Origin: Variovorax paradoxus
GTDB lineage: Bacteria; Pseudomonadota; Gammaproteobacteria; Burkholderiales; Burkholderiaceae_C
Length of the DNA stretch: 64,000 bases
Direction: 5' to 3'
NCBI RefSeq assembly: GCF_018614955.1
Contig: NZ_JAGGNV010000026.1
Location: 124,001-188,000, forward strand
Shown: positions 47,078 to 55,630 of the stretch, one piece after another
Layout of the letters: the number at the start of each line of letters is the position of its first letter
How positions within the stretch are numbered: the first letter of the stretch is position 1
Made by a program: the position numbers and the translations under genes
The notes under the pieces: model-generated
Seen by the model: only the letters and a program-made list of their open reading frames with translations
The model's database searches: none
Told to the model about the DNA's origin: nothing

Positions 47078-48078
47078 TGCGTCTCCAGCTTGAGCGACTT
47101 CGCCAGGCGGGTGTACTTCGTCACCTGCTCCTGAAAAAAGCGCTGGGCGTCGGCAAGGTTCATGCGGTCCACCGGCATGGCGGCGGATTCATTCAGGAAC
47201 TGGCGAAACTCCGGCGACTGCACGGCGTCACTCGACACCGTCGACAGACGGGCAGCGACCGCCTCTGGAACGCCCTCGGAGACGAAAATTCCGGCCCAGA
47301 CGGTGTGCGTGAAGTCCTTGACCAGGTTGGACTCCTCGACGGTGGGGACGTTGGGGATGACGGGGTTGCGCTTGCCGTTGGCCACCGCGAGCGCCTTGAG
47401 GCGCCCGGATGCGATGTAAGCGGCCAAGCCCGCGGTCATCGGCGTGAAGGCCATGTCGAGCTCATGACCCAGAAGCGCCTGGATGATTGGCGCGGCACCC
47501 CTGTAAGGGATGTCGACGATCTTCGCGCCTGTGGCTTGTTTGAAGTCTTCGGTCACGAGGTGACTGAACGAGCCGGGGCCCCAGTTGCCCGCAGTCAGCG
47601 GCTTGCCCGCCTTGCTGGAGTTCACCAGCGCCGCCGTATTTGGGAATGCGTGGGCGTCGCTGGTCACCAGCACCATGTCGGTCGGAAAGATGGAAGTCAA
47701 AAGCCGAAAGTTCGCCGGCTTGTACTTGGCGCTGGGAACCGTCAGCGGCGCCAGAATCAGGTCATTGCCTGTGCTGACCAGAAGCGTCTGGCCGTCCGGC
47801 GGTGCCTGTAGCACGGCGCGTGCAGCGATCCAACCCGTGGCGCCCGGCTGGTTCTCGATCACGACAGGTGTGGCGAGACCCACCTGCAGTTGGTGCTGCA
47901 GCTTGCGTATGGCCACGTCCGCCGGGCCGCCAGGCGCGTATGCGACCTTGATCGCAATCGGTTTACCGGCAGGACCCTGTGCGCCGACCCTTCCCAACGC
48001 GAGGGTTGCGGCGATGCCGACGATGGCGTGCCTTCGGGTGAGGGGTCGAGCGGGGATCTTGCGGCGTGCTTGTGTCAT
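47074..48078 (-). CDS. Bug-family tripartite tricarboxylate receptor 2
   Basis: This 334-residue TctC/Bug receptor has a twin-arginine-like leader (LTRRHAIVGIAATLALG) and the mature-domain motifs VAYAPGGPADVAIRKL and IENQPGATGW. The leader is long, with a basic stretch before the hydrophobic core, suggesting Tat export. It overlaps the flavin-reductase-like gene by four bases and lies 42 bases after the ligase gene. The ligand would be a carboxylate used by the ligase-BKACE set upstream; this is inferred from context. Confidence 0.9.
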   Translation of the reverse strand: MTQARRKIPARPLTRRHAIVGIAATLALGRVGAQGPAGKPIAIKVAYAPGGPADVAIRKLQHQLQVGLATPVVIENQPGATGWIAARAVLQAPPDGQTLLVSTGNDLILAPLTVPSAKYKPANFRLLTSIFPTDMVLVTSDAHAFPNTAALVNSSKAGKPLTAGNWGPGSFSHLVTEDFKQATGAKIVDIPYRGAAPIIQALLGHELDMAFTPMTAGLAAYIASGRLKALAVANGKRNPVIPNVPTVEESNLVKDFTHTVWAGIFVSEGVPEAVAARLSTVSSDAVQSPEFRQFLNESAAMPVDRMNLADAQRFFQEQVTKYTRLAKSLKLETQ

Positions 48079-48120
48079 GGTTGTCTCCAGGTGGTCCTGA
48101 CCGATTCGTCGGCATTCTTT

Positions 48121-49809
48121 TCAGTGGGACACGCTGTTCAAATCGGGCGTGTTGTCGCGGGTCGCCAATTCCTTGATCAACCCCTTTTGCAGTTTCCCGT
48201 TCTGGTTTCGCGGCAACGGCTCGAGCGTCACCCTCCAGAAGTCAGGACGCTTGTAGTCCGCGATTCGAGATGACAGAAATGCGGCCAGGTCCTGCGGCGA
48301 CGTGGCGGCGGTCTTCACCTGGACGAGAGCGAAGGTCTTCTCGCCCAGCACCTCGTCGGGCAGGCCGACTACGGCGCAATCGGCGACGCCGGAATGAAGC
48401 AGAAGCGCGTTCTCCAGCTCGGCGCTGAAGATCTTGAAGCCACCGCGGATGATCATGTCCTTGATGCGATCGAGGATGTAGACGCGCCCGGCGGTGTCGA
48501 TCTTTGCAACGTCGCCGCTGCGCCAGTAGCCTTCGTGGAAGGCCTTCTCGGTAGCCTGCGGGTCGCGCCAGTAGTGCAGGAACACGTTGGGCCCGCGCAC
48601 CAGAAGTTCGCCGCTGGTCCCCGGCGCTGCAGGGGCGCCATGCTCATCGACAACAACGAGGTCATCGCATTCGAGTGAGATGCCCACGCTGTCCGGCTGC
48701 TGCTTGGTGAGCGCCGCGGGCATCATCGTGCAGACGGCGCAAGTTTCGGTCGCGCCGTAGGCGTTGACCATGCTCAAGCCCGGCAGCACGGCGGAGAAGC
48801 GCTCGATCACGGCCGCTGGCATGATTGCGCCGCCGTAGATGCAGTAGCGCCATGCCGACAGGTCGTGGTCCTTCAGGGACGGATCCATCTGGCAGAGCTG
48901 GATCATGGTGGGCACCATGACCGAATAGGTGATGCGTTCTCGGGCGAGCGTTTCCAGAACGGAAGTGGCCTTGAAGGCCTTCATCAACACCAGAGCGCCG
49001 CCGCTGGCCAGCGTCACCGACAGCACCGGTCCGAAGCCGGCGATGTGGGTGCCGGGCACCACCAGCAGCGCCCGCTGCGGCGCATCGATGCCAAGGGCGT
49101 ACAGGTAGTGCAGGCAGGTGTGAATGAAGTTCAGGTGGGTGAGGCACGCCCCCTTGGGCTTGCCAGTCGTGCCGGAGGTGTACACGATCATCATCGTGTC
49201 CTCCTCGTTTGGCGACGGGAGGTCCACCGGCGCGGCGTTGTCCAGCGCGTCGAAGGGCTGGCCGTCTCGCGAGTCGTCCACGACGTAGACGCGCCGCATC
49301 GTAGACTGCACAGGAAAGCGGCTAGTGCACTCGGCCATCGTGACAGCGAAGGCCGGTTCGCAGTTGGCGATGATGTGGGCCACGTCCATCGGCCCCAGAC
49401 GCGTTCCGAGTGGGACGGCGATGCCGCCGGCGCGGACGCACGCGAGCACCGCGACGACGTACTCGAGACGGTTGTCCAGCATCACGGCCACCCGCTCGCC
49501 AGCGCGCAGCCCTGCGCGCAGCAGGCCGCTTGCATACCGCTGCACCAGGTCGTCAAGCTCGCCGTAGCTCAGCCTGCGCTGTCCGCATACGACTGCCTCG
49601 GCATCCGGATTGCGTGCCACCGAAGCGCGGAACATCGCATCGTAGCTGCGTGGCCGGCTCTCGTAGACACGCACCTTGCGCCCGCCGTGGACCGTGGCTT
49701 CCAGCGTGCGGTTCAACTCGAGCGGTGCGCGCCAACGGCTGACGTCGGCCGTCGTGCGCATGCTGCGCTCGAACGCACCTGCCAGCGGGATGCCAGACGG
49801 CGAGTTCAT
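48121..49809 (-). CDS. AMP-dependent acyl-CoA ligase
   Basis: This 562-residue ligase has all core motifs: YTSGTTGKPKG, YGATETCAV, RSGDVAKID, DRIKDMIIRGGFKIFSAELE and NQNGKLQKG. The start at MNSPSGIPLA overlaps the BKACE stop by four bases. Pairing with a BKACE suggests that a dicarboxylic or keto acid is handled by both enzymes. The substrate is unknown. Confidence 0.9.
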   Translation of the reverse strand: MNSPSGIPLAGAFERSMRTTADVSRWRAPLELNRTLEATVHGGRKVRVYESRPRSYDAMFRASVARNPDAEAVVCGQRRLSYGELDDLVQRYASGLLRAGLRAGERVAVMLDNRLEYVVAVLACVRAGGIAVPLGTRLGPMDVAHIIANCEPAFAVTMAECTSRFPVQSTMRRVYVVDDSRDGQPFDALDNAAPVDLPSPNEEDTMMIVYTSGTTGKPKGACLTHLNFIHTCLHYLYALGIDAPQRALLVVPGTHIAGFGPVLSVTLASGGALVLMKAFKATSVLETLARERITYSVMVPTMIQLCQMDPSLKDHDLSAWRYCIYGGAIMPAAVIERFSAVLPGLSMVNAYGATETCAVCTMMPAALTKQQPDSVGISLECDDLVVVDEHGAPAAPGTSGELLVRGPNVFLHYWRDPQATEKAFHEGYWRSGDVAKIDTAGRVYILDRIKDMIIRGGFKIFSAELENALLLHSGVADCAVVGLPDEVLGEKTFALVQVKTAATSPQDLAAFLSSRIADYKRPDFWRVTLEPLPRNQNGKLQKGLIKELATRDNTPDLNSVSH

Positions 49810-50801
49810 GCGCCGATCATCCGACGGTACTCCGCCTGGGTGGCGACCGGTCGACCCACCACGTCGGACAGCTTGGATGCCAGGCCATACGCCTGCACGT
49901 TGGATTCGATCCGATCGTCCCGGTGTGGCCAGAGCCAGTAGGTGTCTTCCATGCCGATGCGGATGTGCAGGCCCATCAACGCGGCCATGGTCGCGACGTA
50001 CATCGCAGCGCGCCCGGCGGCACAGACCATCACCATCGCGTCGGGATCGATGTCGCGGATCGCTGCCACTGAGCGCGTCAGCCCTTCGATCATCTGGCGC
50101 GGGTTGTCCATCGGGCTGCAGCCGGGGAGGGCAGGCAGCACCAGCCACACCGCAGGTGTCTTGATCAGGCCGCTTTGGATCAGGAAGCGATTGGCATTGG
50201 ACACATCGCCATCGGTGTAGACGGCAATCTCCGGCACCGAGCCGGATTCCGCGATGAGGCGCGTCTTCTCCATCAGGATTGGGGCCGGCTTGGCGAAGAG
50301 CGAATCGCCGATGTACGTGGCCGTGGCGTTGACCGGGGCGGCATCGAGCAGCTTGGAATCGAGCACCCGCTTCATCTCGTCCCACTCGCCCTCGAGGGCG
50401 GGCACGAGGCAGCCGTCCACCGCGAGCTGAGGGTGCCGCTCCTTCAACGGTTCGATGACGGACCGGAAACGCTCGAGCGAGACGACGTTGAAGCCCTGGT
50501 CGTCGCGCACGTGGATGTGGACGGTGCTGGCGCCGGCATCGAGCACCTGCATCGCCGAATCACGGATTGCATCGGTGGTCAGCGGCTGGTTCGGGTTCTG
50601 ATCGTGACGGAAGAACGCGCCGGTGATGGCGACCGACACCGCCAGCTTCTCCGGAATCTTCCAGGGCACAGACACGGGCGCGTCATGCAGGGCGGAGGTT
50701 TCGAGGCTGAGGATCTGCGGCGCGCCGTAGGGCCGCCAGATCATCTTGTTCTTCTCGCGGGCGACGCCCGCTTGCACTCGATCCCAGTGGATCTTCGTCA
50801 T
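49806..50801 (-). CDS. Beta-keto acid cleavage enzyme (BKACE family), second copy
   Basis: This 331-residue enzyme has STVHIHVRDDQG with the two metal-binding histidines and HIRIGMEDTYWLWP near the C-terminus. The DTYWLWPHRD segment differs from the DSLWAGKG of the first BKACE, so the two probably accept different keto acids. It carries about 50 extra residues at the N-terminus (IWRPYGAPQILSLETSAL) before the barrel. Family reaction: beta-keto acid plus acetyl-CoA gives acetoacetate and acyl-CoA. Confidence 0.88.
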   Translation of the reverse strand: MTKIHWDRVQAGVAREKNKMIWRPYGAPQILSLETSALHDAPVSVPWKIPEKLAVSVAITGAFFRHDQNPNQPLTTDAIRDSAMQVLDAGASTVHIHVRDDQGFNVVSLERFRSVIEPLKERHPQLAVDGCLVPALEGEWDEMKRVLDSKLLDAAPVNATATYIGDSLFAKPAPILMEKTRLIAESGSVPEIAVYTDGDVSNANRFLIQSGLIKTPAVWLVLPALPGCSPMDNPRQMIEGLTRSVAAIRDIDPDAMVMVCAAGRAAMYVATMAALMGLHIRIGMEDTYWLWPHRDDRIESNVQAYGLASKLSDVVGRPVATQAEYRRMIGA

Positions 50802-50840
50802 CGTATGCTCCTTTTGATGTATGAGGGGTTTGATCGCTGC

Positions 50841-51356
50841 TCAGCAACAGGCACAGGCAGCGCCATCGGGCGACCAACGGGGCTTCATCGCGTGCACCAG
50901 CGCCTTTGCCCATGGCTGAACCTGCGCTCGCCGTGCCGGCGACACACCGCGCTCGCGCGCGATGATCGCGACGTGCCGCGTGTCGATCAGCCCATGCGGG
51001 CGGGCGAGCCTGGGCGCTGCGCCGTACGACGCAGCGGGTACGACGACGTCGAGTTCGGTGCCGGGCGGTGGCGGCGTCACCAGCATCCACGCCACAAGTT
51101 CGACAGTCACGTCGAGCGCCCATGCGAATGGGCCGGGCTGCGAGAAGCCGAGTCGACGCACGCGCAGCACGGAGGGCATTGAACGACCGGTCCGCACGTG
51201 CGGCGGCAGTTCGCTCGAGGTCAAGGGCTCGATGGCGTGAACTACCAGCCGCGACTCGTCGGTAAGCTGGATCCGCGCCTGCTCAAAGGCCGTCAGCAAC
51301 GCGCGGCGTTCGGCTGCGGGCATGCCGGGACTCGGGTGAAGGGTGCACTCCATCAT
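50841..51356 (-). CDS. Hypothetical protein
   Basis: This frame of about 171 residues lies 40 bases upstream of the BKACE gene on the same strand. It has no signal peptide and no obvious membrane segment. It ends in a Cys-rich tail GAACACC. A stretch AWALDVTVELVAWMLVTPPPPGTELDVVV forms its middle. I do not recognise the family. The start MMECTLHP was used; a GTG six bases earlier is also open. Position suggests co-transcription with the ligase-BKACE unit. Confidence 0.55.
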   Translation of the reverse strand: MMECTLHPSPGMPAAERRALLTAFEQARIQLTDESRLVVHAIEPLTSSELPPHVRTGRSMPSVLRVRRLGFSQPGPFAWALDVTVELVAWMLVTPPPPGTELDVVVPAASYGAAPRLARPHGLIDTRHVAIIARERGVSPARRAQVQPWAKALVHAMKPRWSPDGAACACC

Positions 51357-51490
51357 GACCACACACGCAGCGCGAGGATGGGGGCCCGCATGCTGAGACC
51401 TGCTCGCCGGGCGCTGAACGCTTTGTTCATGGCAACACCTTTCCGCACCCCCACCCGGGGGCGTTGACAGTGGCTATCGTGGGACTGGAC

Positions 51491-52249
51491 TTACTCGGCC
51501 GCGCAGGCCGAAATCAGCGCAGCGGTGTAGGCTGGGCTTTCGAGGCCGGGATAGTGGCCGGCACCTTCGATGCTGGCCAGCTTGGCCTGCGGGAACAGCG
51601 GCAGGACCTTCTGCTGCATGACCGCGGCCGTCAGCACGGGATCGTGCCCGCCGACGAACACCCGGACGTCGCCAGCGAACCCGCCCACTTCGCCGCTCAC
51701 GTCTTCCTGCGTCCAGGCGGAAAGGTAGCGCTTGATCGCGTCTTTCGTGGCCGTCTGAGTCGACAGCGAGGCGACATGGCGCGCGAAGCCCGCGCCGAGG
51801 CGGCCGCCGGTGACGGCTGCTGCACACTGTCCGCGCACTTCGGCGCTCTCGGCCGCGGCGCCGAAGAAGGCCGCGCCTTGCTCGTCGAGCGGGAAACCGT
51901 GCGCTGGAACCGAGCAGAGCAGCGTGAGCGACTGGAGCCGATTCTTCGCCTGCGGCTGAGAGGCGGCCCATTGCGTCGCCTGGCCGCCCATCGAATTGCC
52001 CACCAGGTGATAAGCATTGAAGTCGAGGCGGTCGGCGAGTTCCAGGAGGTCGCGGCCCATTTCACGGATGCTGAACTCGCCCTGCATATCGCGCGACTTG
52101 CCGTAGCCGCGGAAATCCGGAAAGACGACAGTGAATCGCTCCGGGTCAAAGAACGGCATCATCGGCGCGTAGGTCTGGTGGTCGCACAGCCAGGTGTGCG
52201 CAGCGATGATGCGTGTCGAGCCGTGTCCGATCGAGGTATAGCCGAGCAT
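51491..52249 (-). CDS. Alpha/beta hydrolase
   Basis: This 252-residue hydrolase has the nucleophile elbow GNSMGG near residue 84, an acid in GGHDPVL, and the histidine in GAGHYPG. The size and pattern fit meta-cleavage product hydrolases and enol-lactone hydrolases. Lid residues are in the QTATKDAIKRYLSAW region. It is last in the operon TetR-SnoaL-tautomerase-hydrolase, which together resembles a ring-cleavage-type lower pathway without a visible dioxygenase. Confidence 0.88.
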   Translation of the reverse strand: MLGYTSIGHGSTRIIAAHTWLCDHQTYAPMMPFFDPERFTVVFPDFRGYGKSRDMQGEFSIREMGRDLLELADRLDFNAYHLVGNSMGGQATQWAASQPQAKNRLQSLTLLCSVPAHGFPLDEQGAAFFGAAAESAEVRGQCAAAVTGGRLGAGFARHVASLSTQTATKDAIKRYLSAWTQEDVSGEVGGFAGDVRVFVGGHDPVLTAAVMQQKVLPLFPQAKLASIEGAGHYPGLESPAYTAALISACAAE

Positions 52250-52276
52250 GGTTGTCTCCTGTTTGCAAACTGCAGT

Positions 52277-52735
52277 TCAGTCCAGCGGCGTGTCGTTGTG
52301 GGTCTGGATGTCGCCGAGACAGCTGAGATAGCCCGAGGGCGCGAACGGAACACCGCCTATTCCCCAATTGCTTCGTGGCAGGTCGTTGAACAAGCACCAG
52401 ATCCGCGACGCATTGGCGTGGTCGTGGGGGGAACCTTCGGCCTCGAGCGTGATGCGGACCAGGTCGCGCATCACGCCCTGCTTGGCGCGGTCGTCCATCA
52501 ATCCCTCAATGGTCGACACCGTGAACCGGTAGCGCCCCTTGCTCGGAGGCACGCCACCAATGACCAGGTGGTCTTCGGGAAACTCTCGTGCGAAGGTCCA
52601 TGCCACCTGACGCGCGGCATCGGTGTCAGGGATCTTCTCCCACCACATCAGCACCTTGGTCGCCCGGTGCAGCAAGGCCTTGAGCTTGGGCGCAGGCAGC
52701 GCGCCGCTCGAGTAAGACAGTTCGATCATCGGCAT
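52277..52735 (-). CDS. Tautomerase-superfamily-like protein
   Basis: This 152-residue protein begins MPMIELSYSSG; removal of Met would expose Pro, the catalytic base of 4-oxalocrotonate tautomerases and MIF-like enzymes. At about 150 residues it is longer than the 62-residue 4-OT type and may hold two beta-alpha-beta units. GGAG lies seven bases before this ATG, which favours it over an ATG 15 bases earlier that also starts MP. Its neighbours, a hydrolase and a SnoaL-like protein, support a catabolic tautomerase. The family call rests on the N-terminus and context. Confidence 0.65.
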   Translation of the reverse strand: MPMIELSYSSGALPAPKLKALLHRATKVLMWWEKIPDTDAARQVAWTFAREFPEDHLVIGGVPPSKGRYRFTVSTIEGLMDDRAKQGVMRDLVRITLEAEGSPHDHANASRIWCLFNDLPRSNWGIGGVPFAPSGYLSCLGDIQTHNDTPLD

Positions 52736-52753
52736 GGAATGCTCCGGCAAGGG

Positions 52754-53182
52754 TCAGGAAGACGCGCGCGACGGGTGGATCGCCAAGCCTTCGATGGCGT
52801 CCCGACCTTTGGCCGTGTCGGCATAAATGCGGCCGTAGACGATCTTTCCGCCCTGGACCTCGAACAGGAAGCAGTGCTCGTTTTCCATCGTTCTGCCGCT
52901 CTTGGCCTTGGCCCGCGCGACCACCGGCACGACGACGTGCGAGCCGGCGTCCAGCACCGCATGCGCGTCGTAGTGGAAGTGGTCGTAGTAGTTGGTGTAA
53001 AGGTCGTCCCAGAACGCATTGAATTCGGCGAGACCCCGGAACGTTCCACCGTATGGAAGTGACTTCGGGAACTCGAATACGAGGTCGGGCGAGAGCACGG
53101 TGCGCAGCGCCGACATCTGGTTCTTTTCGAAGCCCGTGAACGCGAGGCGACACGCTTCTATGACTGGCTGGTTGTTCGACAT
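52754..53182 (-). CDS. SnoaL/NTF2-like protein
   Basis: This 142-residue protein has the cone-shaped NTF2-like fold pattern: ACRLAFTGFEKNQMSALRTVLSPDL, the GTFRG loop followed by FNAFWDDL, and a C-terminal GGKIVYGRIYAD strand. Family members include ester cyclases, isomerases and dehydratases. It follows the TetR gene by 14 bases on the same strand. Activity is not assignable. Confidence 0.78.
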   Translation of the reverse strand: MSNNQPVIEACRLAFTGFEKNQMSALRTVLSPDLVFEFPKSLPYGGTFRGLAEFNAFWDDLYTNYYDHFHYDAHAVLDAGSHVVVPVVARAKAKSGRTMENEHCFLFEVQGGKIVYGRIYADTAKGRDAIEGLAIHPSRASS

Positions 53183-53196
53183 GGGGTGTTCCTCTT

Positions 53197-53805
53197 TCAG
53201 CGTAGGATGAACGTGAAAATCAGGTTGCGCGCGGTCTCCAGCGGCTCGATGGATCGGTCGACCTTCATCCGCAGGATCGCCCCCTCCCAGCTGTTCAGAA
53301 CGAAGTCCGCCAGCGTGCCGGCATCTGCCTTGGCCTGCGCCTGCAGTTGGCCCGTTGCCTGGGCCTGCTCGATGCATTCGCGCAGCAGCAACGCCCACTC
53401 GTCAAAGCGACTGGCAAGTCGGCCGCGCACGAGCTCTTCGGAATCCGCGAGTTCGAGGGTCATGTTGCCCATCAGGCACCCCTTCTTGCCCCCGGTCGCC
53501 GTGAAGAATGCGATGCGCTCGTCGAAGTAGTTGTGCAGTCGTTGCAGCGCGGGCGTGTTGGTGTCGAGCAGGAAATGGCGCAGCTTCACAAGGTGACGTT
53601 CGAAGTAGCAGTCAACCACCTCGGCGCCGAAGGCCTGCTTGCTCTCGAAATGGTTGTAGAAGGAGCCCTTGGGTACGCTCGCGGTCTTCGCGATCATGTC
53701 CACGCCGGTTGCGTGGAAACCGTGGGCGTGGAACTCAGCGAGTCCGGCGTCGAGCAGCTTGCGCCGGGTGGCGCTTTCGTTGGGATTGCCTTTGGGGCGT
53801 GGCAT
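53197..53805 (-). CDS. TetR/AcrR family transcriptional regulator
   Basis: This 202-residue regulator has a TetR DNA-binding domain in residues about 10-58, with DMIAKTASVPKGSFYNHFESKQAF as the helix-turn-helix. The ATG at MPRPKGNP was chosen because it begins the domain and longer readings lack similarity. It heads the operon SnoaL-tautomerase-hydrolase, and a GACCGGTC palindrome lies 30 bases before its start, so autoregulation is likely. Confidence 0.9.
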   Translation of the reverse strand: MPRPKGNPNESATRRKLLDAGLAEFHAHGFHATGVDMIAKTASVPKGSFYNHFESKQAFGAEVVDCYFERHLVKLRHFLLDTNTPALQRLHNYFDERIAFFTATGGKKGCLMGNMTLELADSEELVRGRLASRFDEWALLLRECIEQAQATGQLQAQAKADAGTLADFVLNSWEGAILRMKVDRSIEPLETARNLIFTFILR

Positions 53806-53834
53806 GTTGGTGACCTTTCGATGGTTTGAAGTAT

Positions 53835-53842
53835 GACCGGTC
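53835..53842. promoter_or_regulatory. Palindrome GACCGGTC before the TetR operon
   Basis: This 8-bp perfect palindrome lies in an AT-richer stretch 30 bases upstream of the TetR start. It resembles the core of several TetR operators. It is a candidate operator for this gene's own product. Confidence 0.4.
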
Positions 53843-54045
53843 GTCTTAAGAATAAAATACGGACAAACCCTCGATGAAGCGGCCGATTCGGTATGGCGCA
53901 AAGCAGTCGACGATGCAGGTGTGGGGGGTGAATCTGCGACGCGGGCAAAACGTTCACGCGAAGGTTCCCTATCGTCACCAACAGGGGCACTCGCGGAGCG
54001 GTAGGGGGCCATGCCTGCGCTGGCTCAAAGAGGCGATCGAAGCTG

Positions 54046-54103
54046 GTCAAGCGCTGGAACAGTTGGCCGCTTGAAGCGCAGCTGAGCTGTTCCAGAGCTT
54101 GAC
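54046..54103. repeat. Inverted repeat, 17-bp arms, 16/17 match
   Basis: The left arm at 54046-54062 (GTCAAGCGCTGGAACAG) pairs with the right arm at 54087-54103 with one mismatch. The 24-base loop contains its own 5-bp stem (CGCTT/AAGCG). It could be a transcription stop, a recombination footprint or the end of a lost element. No T-run follows either arm. Confidence 0.6.
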
Positions 54104-54366
54104 GAGTCCTCAAAGAGTGGAATGCATCTGCGTGACCGGACCGCGGGATGCGAATGCTTTGAGACAGAACAAGCGGCCGCTTCGCAGCGCGAGCAAACCA
54201 CGTGCAGCATGCGCGCGAAGCGCACTGGCGAACCCCAGTTCTCAAGGCGCCCCATCTTTTGGACGGTCACTTTGCTGTGACCCGCGGACACTGCGGGCGC
54301 GTCGACCTTTGACCATTGAGTGCTCCTCGCCAAACCATGCGAAGGCCTCGAACTGCTTACGGCGCT

Positions 54367-54737
54367 TCAGGCCGCGGACGGCTTGAGCAAAGCGCCGGCA
54401 GGAATCTCCCCATGCTTCACATAGGTCTCGTCGACGCGCCAAGAACGACTGGCCTTGTGGGCGAAACGATCCCAGCGCTTTCGAACTCGGGCACGAAGCG
54501 CTGCACCCATCGCATGATGGTGGTGTGGGCCAACGCGAGGCCGCGCTCGGCCATCATCTCCACCAGGTCACGCAGGCTCAGCTTGAAGCGCAGGTACCTG
54601 CGGACGCACAGAACGATGACCTCACGCTCCAAGTGCCGGCCCTTAAACAGTTCGTCCATGCTTTGCAGCCTCTGCGCCATCGATCCACCGTCAAGTCAAA
54701 ACCCAAGCCTACCGGAAGAGCGGTTTGCACCAGAGCC
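54367..54737 (-). mobile_element. IS6-family insertion sequence relic (left end and transposase N-terminus)
   Basis: From 54680 the minus strand encodes FKGRHLEREVIVLCVRRYL, then LSLRDLVEMMAERGLALAHT and TIMRWVQRFVPEFE, a clear IS6/IS26-type transposase start. One base is lost near 54481; in the next frame it continues KRWDRFAHKASRSWRVDETYVK, with the first catalytic Asp, before similarity ends near 54420. The sequence GGCTCTGGTGCAAACC on the minus strand at 54737-54722 matches an IS6-type terminal repeat. The C-terminal half and right end are missing. Confidence 0.8.
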
Positions 54738-54744
54738 CTCTCGT

Positions 54745-55608
54745 CTACGTCGCGACGTTCTCTGGCATGGGGTATTCGTCGGCGTTACAGACGATGCCTC
54801 GCTTCGAAAAATCCATGCGCGGCGGAGCGAAGATGTCAATCAGTCGCCCGACCTCGGATCCAACGTTGCGGCTCGTATGCACCACTTTCGGCGGAACGAC
54901 CAGCAGCGAGGGACTTCCCATCTCAGGATGTTCGTCCTCACGCCACATCTGCATATCGGGGCCCCAGGGATAGCGCAGGTGATGGACGTAGGCGCCCTCC
55001 AGCGCAAGGGAGCCCTGCTCGAAGTCGGCATGACTGTGAGGACTGAGCTTATGCACGTCGCGCGCCACCATCCGCGGCATCAAGGCGTTCACCATCAGCT
55101 TGGTACTGCGAAAGATTCGCATCGTCGTGTCAGCCTTGACGTAGTCGGGCAGGTGGTAGTTGCGCAACTTGAAGCCTGCGAGCGGATCGGGCCAAGCCAC
55201 AAGGGGTGCCGTGTCGGGGTTCGGGGTGGCATAGGCTGCTGCGTTGTCGGCCATCGCCGCAAGATCTGCGGCATCGGTCGAGAAAATGCGCGCCACCAGT
55301 CCACTGCCGCGAATCTCGACGTGCGTGACACCGGGCGGCAGGATGCTCAAGCTGTCGGATTGCGCTTCCAGCACGTCGTTGCCGGCGACGAGCCTGGCCG
55401 ACAAGCCGGCCGTCTCGGGCAGAAGCAACATGTACTCATCTGGATTGTCGCGCGAGAGGCGGTCGCCGTCGGCGACACGCGAGACGGCAACGACGAAGTT
55501 CGCGCCGCGCGTTACCCAGCTTTGCGCTGTGGTGTCGCCTTCGAGTTGGCGCGGTTTCGTCGCGTGGTGTCGAGCGGTGGTGGCGATCTGGGAAGCAAGA
55601 AGTGACAT
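54745..55608 (-). CDS. Cupin-like protein of unknown function
   Basis: This 287-residue protein looks like a double cupin: an N-terminal half with ILPPGVTHVEIRG and a C-terminal half with LSPHSHADFEQGSLALEG, a metal-binding-like H-x-H...E pattern, and VVPPKVVHTSRN. It could bind a metal and act as an isomerase or dioxygenase, or it could be a binding protein. AAGGA lies about ten bases before the start. It is last of the minus-strand set Bug receptor-aldolase-cupin, with the IclR gene upstream on the same strand. Its stop is only eight bases from the IS6 end. Confidence 0.75.
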   Translation of the reverse strand: MSLLASQIATTARHHATKPRQLEGDTTAQSWVTRGANFVVAVSRVADGDRLSRDNPDEYMLLLPETAGLSARLVAGNDVLEAQSDSLSILPPGVTHVEIRGSGLVARIFSTDAADLAAMADNAAAYATPNPDTAPLVAWPDPLAGFKLRNYHLPDYVKADTTMRIFRSTKLMVNALMPRMVARDVHKLSPHSHADFEQGSLALEGAYVHHLRYPWGPDMQMWREDEHPEMGSPSLLVVPPKVVHTSRNVGSEVGRLIDIFAPPRMDFSKRGIVCNADEYPMPENVAT

Positions 55609-55630
55609 GATCAATATTCCTTGAGAGGGT

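Larger units (their letters stand above)
53806..54366. other. Gene-poor region between TetR operon and IS6 relic
   Basis: No gene could be supported in these 561 bases. The first 70 bases hold the TetR operon promoter. The rest contains a 17-bp inverted repeat pair and short open frames without recognisable similarity. Given the adjacent insertion-sequence relic, this is probably rearranged or decayed DNA. Confidence 0.55.

Noticed and set aside
51464..53062. 532-codon plus-strand frame over the hydrolase, tautomerase and SnoaL genes
   Set aside because: It spans three minus-strand genes and lacks any motif.
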